A stretch of 64,000 nucleotides of DNA from CAVTGO01 sp963734275 (GTDB lineage Bacteria > Actinomycetota > UBA4738 > HRBIN12), in the NCBI GenBank assembly GCA_963734275.1, contig CAVTGO010000013.1, positions 310,001-374,000 on the forward strand, in the 5' to 3' direction. The first letter of the stretch is position 1. Each line of letters begins with the position of its first letter. The notes under the pieces were generated by a model. It saw nothing but the letters and a program-made list of their open reading frames with translations, was not told the origin of the DNA and searched no databases. This document shows, in pieces, positions 1 through 8,400 of the stretch. The position numbers and the translations under genes were made by a program.

Positions 1-25
1 AGGGAGCCCGGGAAAGGAGGGCACC

Positions 26-601
26 ATGGCACAGATGGAGTCGGTCCGCACGGAGGGCATCGATCTGCCGCCCGCCGGGACGTGGGCGTTCGACAAGGCC
101 CACACGAGCCTGGAGTTCGTGACCCGGCACATGCTGTCGAGGGTCCGGGGCCGGTTCACCGAGTTCGACGGCACCGTGGTCATCGCGGAGCGCCCGGAGG
201 ACTCGAGGGTCGAGGTCCAGATCGGGGCCTCGAGCATCCAGACCAACCAGGATTTCCGAGACAACCACCTGCGCAGCGAGGACTTCCTGGGCGCGGATAC
301 GTGGCCCACGCTCACGTTCGCGAGCACGAGGCTGCGGCACAAGGGCGGGAACGCCTTCGAGCTGGTGGGAGATCTGACGATCCGAGACATCACCCGCGAG
401 GTCGTGCTCGACGCCGAGTTCCTCGGCTGGGGTCCCGGGCCTTCGCCCGACGCCCCGCCGCTCGCAGCCTTCACGGCTCGCGCCGAGATCGACCGCGAGG
501 ACTGGGACATGACCTGGAACGCGGTGGTCGAGACCGGGGGCCTCCTGGTCGGCAAGAAGGTCACGATCGAGATCGAGGCCGAGCTCAACCTGAAGCAGTA
601 A
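26..601 (+). CDS. YceI-like family protein
   Basis: A 191-aa protein of the YceI family, lipocalin-like beta-barrels that bind isoprenoid-type or amphiphilic lipids. The start of the domain reads TWAFDKAHTSLEF, followed by the family pattern of alternating beta strands (SRVRGRFTEFDGTV, LTFASTRLR, VGDLTIRDITREV) and a WDMTWN segment near the C-terminus. The ATG is preceded by a strong AAAGGAGG at 13-20 with ideal spacing. No signal peptide is visible, so it is probably cytoplasmic, as for many actinobacterial YceI proteins. It stands alone, with a strong terminator directly after it. The family call is secure; the ligand is unknown. Confidence 0.9.
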   Translation: MAQMESVRTEGIDLPPAGTWAFDKAHTSLEFVTRHMLSRVRGRFTEFDGTVVIAERPEDSRVEVQIGASSIQTNQDFRDNHLRSEDFLGADTWPTLTFASTRLRHKGGNAFELVGDLTIRDITREVVLDAEFLGWGPGPSPDAPPLAAFTARAEIDREDWDMTWNAVVETGGLLVGKKVTIEIEAELNLKQ

Positions 602-615
602 CTTCCCGAGCCCCA

Positions 616-644
616 GCGGCCCGCGCCCTTCCGGCGCGGGCCGC
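616..644 (+). terminator. Rho-independent-like terminator after the YceI gene
   Basis: Perfect 12-bp inverted repeat (arms 616-627 and 633-644) with a 5-nt loop, starting 15 nt after the stop codon. A short T-containing stretch follows (cgcgtttctccc). Confidence 0.75.
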
Positions 645-1212
645 CGCGTTTCTCCCTACGCAGAACCCGCAGAGCGTCCGGGGTGCCCTTAAGGCAATCT
701 TCATGAACTCGGTGGTTGACGCTCTGCGCAACCACCTCGAGCCGGCCACGTGGGCGTATCGGCGCTGGTCAAGGCGCTATTCCGGCCGATATAGGGCCGG
801 AGCGGCCTGTGAACTCCTTAGGTCGAAAGAACTATTTCCGCATCCCCCGCTTGCGCGCTTTTCCCCATTTGGGGAAGAATCAACCCCCTGAAGGGCGTAG
901 AGGGAACGCCTTAGGGAGAACGGCTGACTGCTTGAGATGCGGAACGGCGGTCCCCCCGCCGCTCCGAGAGGAGGCTTCCCCATCAGCACCGAGCGATTCC
1001 GGGATCGCTTCGTCCCCTTCCACGACGCTCACCTCGCACGCTCTTTCGACCACCAGAAGGATCTGGGGCTCGGAGCCGCCCCACGGCACTCGAAAGGAGG
1101 CCCTCCCGCGATGATCCACGCTCCTTGAGACTCCGAGGAGCGTCGCTCCACCCGCTCGGCGAAGGCGCCGCGCGGTTCGACCCACGAGGGCGATCCCCTC
1201 AAGGAGGTACAC
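645..1212 (+). other. Long intergenic region and probable structured leader of the 1213 gene
   Basis: About 570 nt without a convincing gene. Between 780 and 965 there are several short stems, including a cggcgg/ccgccg hairpin around 946-962 followed by a ctccgagaggag stem. Short reading frames here have no ribosome binding site or recognisable domain. Two further secreted-protein genes nearby (5401 and 9075) have long structured leaders, so a regulatory 5' UTR is plausible. I could not match this one to a known riboswitch class. Confidence 0.35.
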
Positions 1213-2910
1213 ATGTCACGGATGTTTGGCCCCACAGGGAGTCGACGCAGGCGTCGCTCCCTGTTCGGGGCGATCGGTTCGTTCTTGCTCTTGGTACTGG
1301 TCCTCGTGCCGAGCGCACAGGCCGTTCTCAGCGGCAGCCCGAGCAACATGGAGTCGGGGAACGACCCCTCGCTCGGGCTCGGGAACATGATTGTCAACAC
1401 GACGGGCAACAACGACTGGGCGACCGTGGACTTCAATCTCCTCACAGACGCGGCGGCCAGCAACAGTGACGACTCGTTCACGCCGGGTCAGAAGCAGGAC
1501 ACGGTCTGTCCGACCGTCGAGGGTCACAAGAACCCGCCGAAGGACGACTTCACCCACATCGCCTCATTCACCGAGGTCAACGCAACGACGGGTGACACAT
1601 TCCTCTACGGCGCGACGATCCGGTACACCTCGAACGGGAACGCATCCGAGAACATCGAGTTGAAGCAGGGCACCAACGGTTTCTGCCCGGGCAGCACCAC
1701 CCTCCTGCAGCGGGTCGCCGGTGACAAGCTGATCGCGATCGACTACCTGGGCGGCGGATCGGCGGTGCAGTTCCACATCCTGACGTGGGTCACGAGCGGG
1801 GCCTGCTTCGTCGGCAGCCACAGCGCACCGTGCTGGGGCGCCACGGTTCTGGATCTCACCGGCACAGGCTTCGCCGAGGGCGGGGTCAACGGAAGCCAGA
1901 TCCTCGCGGCGAACAACCCGATCAGCAACGCGGTGATCTCCGCCGGGCAGTTCGCGGAGTTCGGCATCAACCTGTCGGGGGCGGGCATCATCCCGGCCGG
2001 TTCGTGCAAGTCGTTCAGCCAGACGATCTGGGAGTCCCGGTCGTCGGGGAGCAGCTTCGTGTCCTCGACCAAGGACATCAAGATCGACGACAATGACATC
2101 AACAACTGCGCCTCGGTCAGCGTGCGGAAGGTCGGGAGCGACGGCGGTTCGCAGGAGGGCGTGATCTTCACGCTCTACGAGGGTCCGGACATCACCGGAG
2201 ACGTGGTCGGCACCTGCACGGTCAATGCCGATGGCGACTGTGTTGACGCGGACGGCGAGAACCCGTTCGTCGACCTGAACCCAGGCGAGTACACGATCGA
2301 CGAAACGAACACGCCTGCCGGCTACACGAAGGATGCTGACTTGCCGGACACGTTCACGTTGGCAGTGGGTGATTCGCTTGAGCTGGAATACACCAACGTC
2401 AGGCAGCTCGGTGCGGTCCAGGTGACCAAGACCCGCAAGTTCGCAGGTGCGACGGAGGGTGACCCGAACAGCCAGCCGCACGCGGGCGTGCTGTTCACGA
2501 TCACTGGCGGATCTCTGCCCGACGCCGGGATCGAAGCGACGACCGATGCGGACGGCATCGCGTGCTTCGATGAACTCCCATTGGACGTCGAGTACACGGT
2601 GACGGAGACCGTTCCGGACGGGTATGCGTCCGCTGACGCGGTCCAGGAGGTCACTCCGACGGCAACGGCAACGTGCACCGATGAGACGTTCGTCGGGAGC
2701 TCGTTGAGCTTCGTTAACAACCCGTTGACGGACCTCGACGTGACGGTCACGTCCCAGGACCCGGGCGCAACCGAGTCGACGGTCAGCTGTGTCGACGGTG
2801 ACGGAGATGCGGTCGGAACGCCCATCTCGACCCCGGTCGACCCGGCGGCGTTCAGCGTCGACGACCTGGGAATCGGTACGTACACCTGCACGATCGTCAT
2901 CGACCCGTAG
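1213..2910 (+). CDS. Secreted surface protein with shared N-terminal module and SpaA/CnaB-like domains
   Basis: A 565-aa exported protein. Residues 1-37 form a Sec signal peptide (arginine-rich n-region, hydrophobic core, cleavage near SAQA). Residues of about 40-300 form a module also found in the protein at 5401-8718: both contain DWAT, DDSF followed by a QDT/EDT motif, PCWG, a GINL/AINL segment before a PAGxC motif, and SRSS. Two SpaA/CnaB-like prealbumin-fold domains follow (about 300-395 and 400-500), with VSVRKVGSDGG and VQVTKTRKF first strands, YTIDETNTPAGY and YTVTETVPDGY, then EYTNV and SFVNN last strands. A short beta-rich tail ends in CTIVIDP. There is no LPXTG sorting signal and no C-terminal membrane helix. 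Start: AAGGAGGT precedes the ATG. Probably a cell-surface or matrix protein; the receptor is unknown. Confidence 0.75.
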   Translation: MSRMFGPTGSRRRRRSLFGAIGSFLLLVLVLVPSAQAVLSGSPSNMESGNDPSLGLGNMIVNTTGNNDWATVDFNLLTDAAASNSDDSFTPGQKQDTVCPTVEGHKNPPKDDFTHIASFTEVNATTGDTFLYGATIRYTSNGNASENIELKQGTNGFCPGSTTLLQRVAGDKLIAIDYLGGGSAVQFHILTWVTSGACFVGSHSAPCWGATVLDLTGTGFAEGGVNGSQILAANNPISNAVISAGQFAEFGINLSGAGIIPAGSCKSFSQTIWESRSSGSSFVSSTKDIKIDDNDINNCASVSVRKVGSDGGSQEGVIFTLYEGPDITGDVVGTCTVNADGDCVDADGENPFVDLNPGEYTIDETNTPAGYTKDADLPDTFTLAVGDSLELEYTNVRQLGAVQVTKTRKFAGATEGDPNSQPHAGVLFTITGGSLPDAGIEATTDADGIACFDELPLDVEYTVTETVPDGYASADAVQEVTPTATATCTDETFVGSSLSFVNNPLTDLDVTVTSQDPGATESTVSCVDGDGDAVGTPISTPVDPAAFSVDDLGIGTYTCTIVIDP

Positions 2911-2946
2911 GGAGGCGATCGAGCGAAGGAACAGGAACCGAGCAAT

Positions 2947-2969
2947 GGGGGCCGGCTCAGCCGGCCCCC
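2947..2969. terminator. Bidirectional terminator between convergent secreted-protein genes
   Basis: Near-perfect palindrome (gggggccgg, CTCAG loop, ccggccccc) 36 nt after the stop of the upstream gene and 24 nt before the stop of the opposing gene, followed by a short T-containing run. It can serve both convergent genes. Confidence 0.7.
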
Positions 2970-2992
2970 GTTGTGTTGGTCGAACCCGTGGA

Positions 2993-3742
2993 TCAGTTGA
3001 CCGTGAAGGTCACCGTCTGGCTGGCGACGTTCCCCATCCAGTCGGTCGACTGGAAGGTCGCCGTGTGCTGCCCCCGGACGCGGCGGATCGACCACTTGTA
3101 CGAGAGCTGGCATTCGAACGTGATGCCGTCGCAGAGCCGTGACCCCACAGAGGCGCCGTCGAGATAGAGGTCGACCTGTTTGACCGCGTGGTCGTCACTG
3201 GACGCGAACCCCACGTACGCGGTGCGGCCGCTGAGCGACCCTCCATCCGCGGGGTTCGTCCAGTACAGCCTCGGCGCGAGGGTGTCGGATGAGTAGACCT
3301 TGTACGAACTCGCCGCCGAGGATGCGGCCGACGAGCCCGCGCGCCCGACAGTGGCCGTCAGCGGGTAGGTACCGTCTGTGGCCGTCGCCGGCGATGTGAC
3401 GTACGCCGACAGGTACGCGGTCGAGGCCGACTTGACGGTGATCGTGCTCGACGGCATCGAGACGGCGAACCCGGTCGGGGCGGTCAACGTGACGACGAAG
3501 CTCGACGAGGCGCAACCCATGTCGTTGTTGGTCACACCGATCGCGTACGTCAGCTGCTGGCCGGGTATGCCCCACGACCCGGGAGTTGCCCACGCCCAGG
3601 TGTTGTCGATCGAGACGCGGGGCGCGCCCGAGGTGCACGATGTCGTGCCGCCGCCCCCGGGGGCGGCCAACGCGGCCGGGCCGCCGATGGCAAGCATCGC
3701 CGCTATCGCGAGAACGGTGATCGAACGTCGAGTCCTACTCAC
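2993..3742 (-). CDS. Secreted protein with two Ig-like beta-sandwich domains
   Basis: A 249-aa exported protein. I chose the GTG at 3742 because GAGAGGGGG lies 6 nt upstream and the resulting N-terminus (MSRTRRSITVLAIAAMLAIGG, ending PAALA) is a classic signal peptide; an upstream ATG at 3772 lacks this. The first domain (about 35-130) resembles NEW3-type alpha-galactosidase-associated repeats, with GQQLTYAIGVTNND and SFVVTLTAPTGF strands. The second (about 145-249) resembles bacterial Ig domains, with PADGGSLSGRTAYV, VKQVDLYLDGASVG and a closing TVTFTVN. Two such domains usually sit at the C-terminus of secreted proteases or glycosidases, but no catalytic domain is present here. Likely a surface-binding protein of unknown partner. 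Confidence 0.7.
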   Translation of the reverse strand: MSRTRRSITVLAIAAMLAIGGPAALAAPGGGGTTSCTSGAPRVSIDNTWAWATPGSWGIPGQQLTYAIGVTNNDMGCASSSFVVTLTAPTGFAVSMPSSTITVKSASTAYLSAYVTSPATATDGTYPLTATVGRAGSSAASSAASSYKVYSSDTLAPRLYWTNPADGGSLSGRTAYVGFASSDDHAVKQVDLYLDGASVGSRLCDGITFECQLSYKWSIRRVRGQHTATFQSTDWMGNVASQTVTFTVN

Positions 3743-3832
3743 CCTGTTCCCCCTCTCATCGAGTGCCGTCATATCGGCACCCTTGGCTGCCGCACACGCC
3801 TGATGTGCCCGACGGGTATCGGCGGAGCGCGA

Positions 3833-3850
3833 CTAGTCCTTTAGGGCTAG
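3833..3850. promoter_or_regulatory. Inverted-repeat candidate operator upstream of the Ig-like secreted protein gene
   Basis: CTAGTCC-TTTA-GGGCTAG is a near-palindrome (one mismatched pair) about 90 bp upstream of the GTG at 3742. A closely related 17-mer (13 of 17 identical) lies at 8834-8850 ahead of the CAP-domain gene, with a looser copy at 8866-8882. This suggests a shared transcription-factor site; the factor is not identified. Confidence 0.4.
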
Positions 3851-3852
3851 TT

Positions 3853-4461
3853 CGCGATTTCTCAGGGGAGAGGAGGGGTCGCCTTCGGTGCTCGATCGCC
3901 GGGTCCCACGGCCGCGAGGCTCACCCGCCAGGCAGGCACCACCGCGTGCTGGAGCGCGGCGCGTCGCCGGCGGTCCCTTGGGCGGATCCGAGGTCGATCG
4001 GGAACGAGGCTGAGCACGGTTTACGAGGTCGAGGGATGAGGGCGCGAGGAGCTCGAGCGTCACCGACGCGGGGCCGGTGAGGGTCGGGCCTGGTGCCCGC
4101 AGGATCGAGGGGAGGAAATCGCGTCGGCTCTCCGCCGACGGTTTGGGCGGATCGGGGTGAAGCCGCGATCGGGAGGTGAGATGGCAACTCATGATTGGCT
4201 CCTTCCGTGGAAGTGACTCCCGAGGTCCTCGATAGGCCTCCTTCCGGCTCGATGGACGGCTCACGGAAAAGTCCACCGCAAGGCTCCTTGCGATGGACCG
4301 CGCTGGACCTTACTCGCTCGTCGGGACATGTCAAACACCCTGCTCGTGCGCCCGGAAACGCCCGTCGCCGAAGTCGGCGCTTGATGTTCCTGCCGTATGT
4401 CGTCTGGTGGACACCGCAGCATCGCTGATGCCTCCTTGGTGTTGCGCGTAGCATCTCGTTC
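3853..4461. other. Intergenic region without a supported gene
   Basis: About 600 nt between the divergent Ig-like protein and nitrilase genes. A minus-strand frame starting at ATG 4192 has a good GGAAGGAG and would encode about 120 residues, but the product is low-complexity, rich in Arg, Pro and Ser, has no recognisable domain, and runs into the inverted repeat at 3833-3850. I do not call it a gene. A TAGCAT hexamer at 4449-4454 is the likely -10 of the nitrilase gene. Confidence 0.4.
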
Positions 4462-5274
4462 GTGCTCGTGGCGCTCTGCCAGGCCAACTGCGGCGAGGAC
4501 GTCGCCGCGAACCAGGAGCAGGTCTTCGGCCTGCTCGAGGAGGCCGGAAGCGCCGGCGTGGATCTCGCCGCGCTGCCGGAGGTCTGGCCGTGCCAGGGCT
4601 CGGCTCAACAGGTCCGGGCGGCGGCCGAGCCCGTCCCCGGCCCTCGAACGGAGGCCCTCGCCGAGGTCGCCCGGCGACACGAGATGTGGGTCCACGGGGG
4701 AAGCGTGCTCGAGCTCGACGGGGACCGCGTCTTCAACACCAGCGTGCTGTTCGACCGTGCGGGCAAGCTGGTGGCCACCTACCGGAAGATCCACCTGTTC
4801 GACGCCAACCCGCCCGGCGCGGTCCCGAGCCGGGAGTCGGCCGTGTACTCGGCCGGCGACAAGGTAGTGACCGCCGAGACCGAGTTCGGGCGCGTGGGTC
4901 TGTCGATCTGCTACGACGTCCGCTTCCCGGAGCTGTACCGGACCCTTGCGGTGCAAGGCGCCACGATCCTGTTCGTCCCGGCAGCGTTTCGGTACGAGAC
5001 CGGGGTCGACCACTGGGATGTGCTGCTGCGCGCCCGCGCCATCGAGGATCAGGCGTTCGTGATCGCGGCGGCCCAGTGGGGGAGCTGGGGTCCCGAGGGC
5101 AAGGAGCGGCGGAACTTCGGGAACAGCCTCGTAGCCGACCCCTGGGGCCGGGTCGTCGCTCGCGCCCCCGATGGGGTCGGCATGACCCTCGCCGAGCTTG
5201 ATCTGAGCGAGGTCGCACGGGTGCGCGAGATCCTCCCGGCGCTCCGGCACCGCAGGCTGAACCCCTCTTGTTGA
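4462..5274 (+). CDS. Carbon-nitrogen hydrolase (nitrilase superfamily, Nit/omega-amidase-like)
   Basis: A 270-aa single-domain amidase. The catalytic Glu-Lys-Cys triad is visible: E40 in LPEVW, K109 in YRKIHLFD and C150 in SICYDVRFPELYR. Such enzymes hydrolyse small amides (for example deaminated glutathione or omega-amides) through a cysteine thioester in the cytoplasm. The PELYR and FRYETGVDHW segments favour the Nit1/Nit2 branch over true nitrilases. The GTG start lies 7 nt after TAGCAT, consistent with a leaderless mRNA; there is no Shine-Dalgarno sequence. It is monocistronic, and substrate specificity cannot be read from the sequence. Confidence 0.85.
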   Translation: MLVALCQANCGEDVAANQEQVFGLLEEAGSAGVDLAALPEVWPCQGSAQQVRAAAEPVPGPRTEALAEVARRHEMWVHGGSVLELDGDRVFNTSVLFDRAGKLVATYRKIHLFDANPPGAVPSRESAVYSAGDKVVTAETEFGRVGLSICYDVRFPELYRTLAVQGATILFVPAAFRYETGVDHWDVLLRARAIEDQAFVIAAAQWGSWGPEGKERRNFGNSLVADPWGRVVARAPDGVGMTLAELDLSEVARVREILPALRHRRLNPSC

Positions 5275-5280
5275 CTTAGG

Positions 5281-5394
5281 CCCTATCCCGAAGAAAGGGC
5301 CGAACGCCGGCACACCCTCGACCAAAGGCGGAAGCCGCAGCCGACCTTCGGGTCCCACAATCGGCCGATTGCCCTCCTCCGTTCGGGGGAGGGC
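5281..5394 (+). promoter_or_regulatory. Structured 5' leader of the large surface protein, possibly a diverged GEMM-like riboswitch
   Basis: It begins with GAAAGGGC then GAACGCCGGCA, echoing the c-di-GMP-I aptamer at 8925-9020, and contains CGGCCGA near its 3' end as that aptamer does. The conserved GCAAAGC core is not intact (GCCGCAGCC instead). A perfect 14-bp palindrome spans 5358-5371. A hairpin with arms 5371-5377 and 5388-5394 buries the GGGAGGG that would serve the ATG at 5401. Regulation through this hairpin is plausible; the ligand assignment is weak. Confidence 0.3.
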
Positions 5395-5400
5395 GGATGC

Positions 5401-8400
5401 ATGAGTCGGAGAGGGGACTGCATGTCTGCTCGGAGTCGACGCACATGGCGGAAGTGGCTGACGACCGGCGGGAGCTTGATGCTCTTGTTCGCGATCACGC
5501 TTCCGGTCCAAGCCTTGTCGGGGAGCCTGTTCGAGTCCGGCGACGGCAACCTCGTCGTCGACGGTGGCGGGAGCGCCACGGACTGGGCGACCGCGCCCAA
5601 CCGGCAGATCGCGCTCGACAAGCCGACGGGTCAGCAGGACGACTCGTTCGGGAACGGGACCAAGGAGGACACGGCGGTCCCAACCGTCGTCGACGGTTCG
5701 ATCCCGAACAACAAGAGCGACCTCACCCGCTTCTACGTGGCGAACGAGAAGGCGAGCAACAAGGACTTCCTCTATCTCGCCTGGGAGCGGGTCCAGGAGC
5801 CGAGCGGCACCACGAACATGGACTTCGAGTTCAACCAGTCCAAGACCCTCAGCAGCAACGGGATCACGCCGGTTCGGACCGCCGGTGACGTCCTGATCAA
5901 GTACGACCTCTCACAAGGCGGAACGACCCCCACGCTGGGGTTCCACCGCTGGACGACGAGCGGGACGGCGAGCCAGGTCTGCGAGGCGAACAATTCGCTC
6001 CCCTGCTGGGGCAAGGTCCAGGCTCTGGCCGGCAACTTCGAAGGCGCGATCAACACGGGGACGGTCACCGACCCCATCCCTCCGAACGAGCCGAGAACCC
6101 TGAGCGCGAGGACCTTCGGTGAGGCCGCGATCAACCTGACGGACTCGGGGATCTTCCCGGCCGGCCAGTGCACGGCGTTCGGGAAGGCCTACCTGAAGAG
6201 CCGGTCGTCGGACTCGTTCACGGCCGCCGTGAAGGACTTCGTGGCGCCGATCGACATCAACGTTTCCAACTGCGGTGGGATCACGATCCACAAGAACGCC
6301 GATCCCGATGGTGGGACGGACTTCGCCTACACCACGACCGGCGGCCTCTCGCCTGCGACGTTCAGCCTGGACGATGACGCCAACAACACCCTTTCCAACA
6401 CGCAGGCATTCACGAACACGCAGGCGGGGACCTACACTATCGCCGAGGCCGATCCGACACCGGGCTTCGACCTCACGAACATTGCGTGCACCGTCACGGG
6501 ATCCGCGGGCACCACCTTCACGCCGGATCTGAGCACCCGCACGGTGACGATCCAGCTCAAGGCGCTCGACACGATCGACTGCACCTTCACGAACACGCAG
6601 CGCGGGTCCATCACGATCGTGAAGGATGCGGTCCCGAACGGGTCCACCGACTTCGTCTACACGGTCGGTGGTGCCAACCCGAGCAGCCTGGGCGGGTTCA
6701 GCCTGGACGACGACAGCGACGGAACGCTGTCGAACACCCAGACGTTCAACAACGTCAAGCCCGGGTCTTACACGTTCACCGAGACCGATCCGACACCGGG
6801 CTTCGATCTGACCGGGCTCGTGTGCACGCCCACCGGAACCGGCACGACCGCGTCGGGCAACGTGGCGAACCGCCAGGCATCGATCACGATCGCTGCCGGT
6901 GGCTCGGCGTCCTGCACCTTCACGAACACACAGCGCGGCTCGATCACCATCGTGAAGAACACCGTCGGCGGGAACGACACGTTCGCCTTCACGGGAACGG
7001 GCACCGGCGTGAGCGCCAACTTCACCATCCAGACCACCGCCGGCACCGGGAGCACGACCTTCAACAACCTGGCGCCTGGCAGCTACTCGGTGACCGAGAC
7101 CGGACCTCAGGCCGGCTGGCAGTTCACCGACCTGTCGTGCTCCGAGGAGGGGCAGACCGGCGGCAGCACCAGCCCGGGGCAGGCAGCCAACATCAGCCTG
7201 CAGGCGGGGGAGTCGGTGACGTGCACCTTCTCCAACACCAAGCAGGGCTCGATCACCATCGTGAAGAACACCGTCGGCGGCAACGACACGTTCGCATTCA
7301 CGGGAACGGGCACCGGCGTGAGTGCCAACTTCACCATCCAGACCGCCGCCGGCACCGGGAGCACGACCTTCAACAACCTGGCGCCTGGCAGCTACTCGGT
7401 GACCGAAACCGGCCCGCAGGTCGGGTGGCAGTTCACCTCGCTGATCTGCGGGACGGGCGGCGTAGCCGACCCGAACAACGCGCAGAAGGCCAACATCACC
7501 GTTCCGTCCGGTGGCGACGTGACCTGCACTTTCACGAACACGAAGCAGGGCTCGATCACGATCGTGAAGAACACCTCCGGCGGCAACGCTACGTTCGCCT
7601 TCACGGGTCTCGGCGGCTTCGACGTGACGACCACCGGCGGAACCGGACAGAAGGTGTTCGACAACCTGGCTCCCGGCTCCTACTCGGTCTCGGAGACCGG
7701 CCCGCCGACCGGTTGGCAGTTCACCGACCTGTCGTGCTCCGACGAGGGGCAGACCGGCGGCAGCACCAGCCCCGGGCAGTCGGCCAACATCAGCCTGCAG
7801 GCGGGGGAGTCGGTGACCTGCACCTTCACGAACACCAAGCAGGGCTCGATCACGATCGTCAAGAACGCTCACCCCGACGCGGGCAAGGACTTCAGCTTCT
7901 CGACGACGGGCGGGCTGTCGCCTTCGACATTCAACCTCGATGACGACGGGAGCGAAGGCACCGCGAACGACGGGCTGAAGAGCTCCGTCACCTTCTCGAA
8001 CGTGCCGCCGGGCGACTACGACGTCACGGAGGAGAGTGCCGGCTCGAACTGGGATCTGACGGGCCTTACGTGCGAGACGACCGGCGTTGGAACCTCGGCG
8101 ATCGGCGACGAGCCGACCAGCACGGCCTCGATCACCTTGGGCGCCGGCGGCTCGGCGACCTGCACCTTCGTGAACACCCAGCGTGGGTCGATCGTGATCG
8201 AGAAGGCCGACGACGCGGGGGACGCGCTCGACGGCGCGGAGTTCACGCTGTACGAGGATGCCGACCCAACGGGTGGAACGGAGCCGGGGCCGGAGGACGA
8301 CACCGTCGTCGGCCAGCCATGCGTCACGGTGGCCGGGACCTGCTCGTTCACCGAGCTCGTCCCCGGCGAGTACTGGGTCGTCGAGACCGACACCCCCGAC

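Noticed and set aside
937..1128. Small plus-strand open frame of 63 codons in the leader of the 1213 gene
   Set aside because: No ribosome binding site, Pro/Gly/Arg-rich product and no family resemblance.
3833..4192. Minus-strand frame with a good SD (ATG 4192)
   Set aside because: Low-complexity product, falling third-position GC along its length, and it terminates inside the candidate operator; insufficient support.
6274..8181. CRISPR-like or mobile repeat array
   Set aside because: The 300-bp periodicity is in frame and encodes beta-sandwich modules, so it is a protein repeat.
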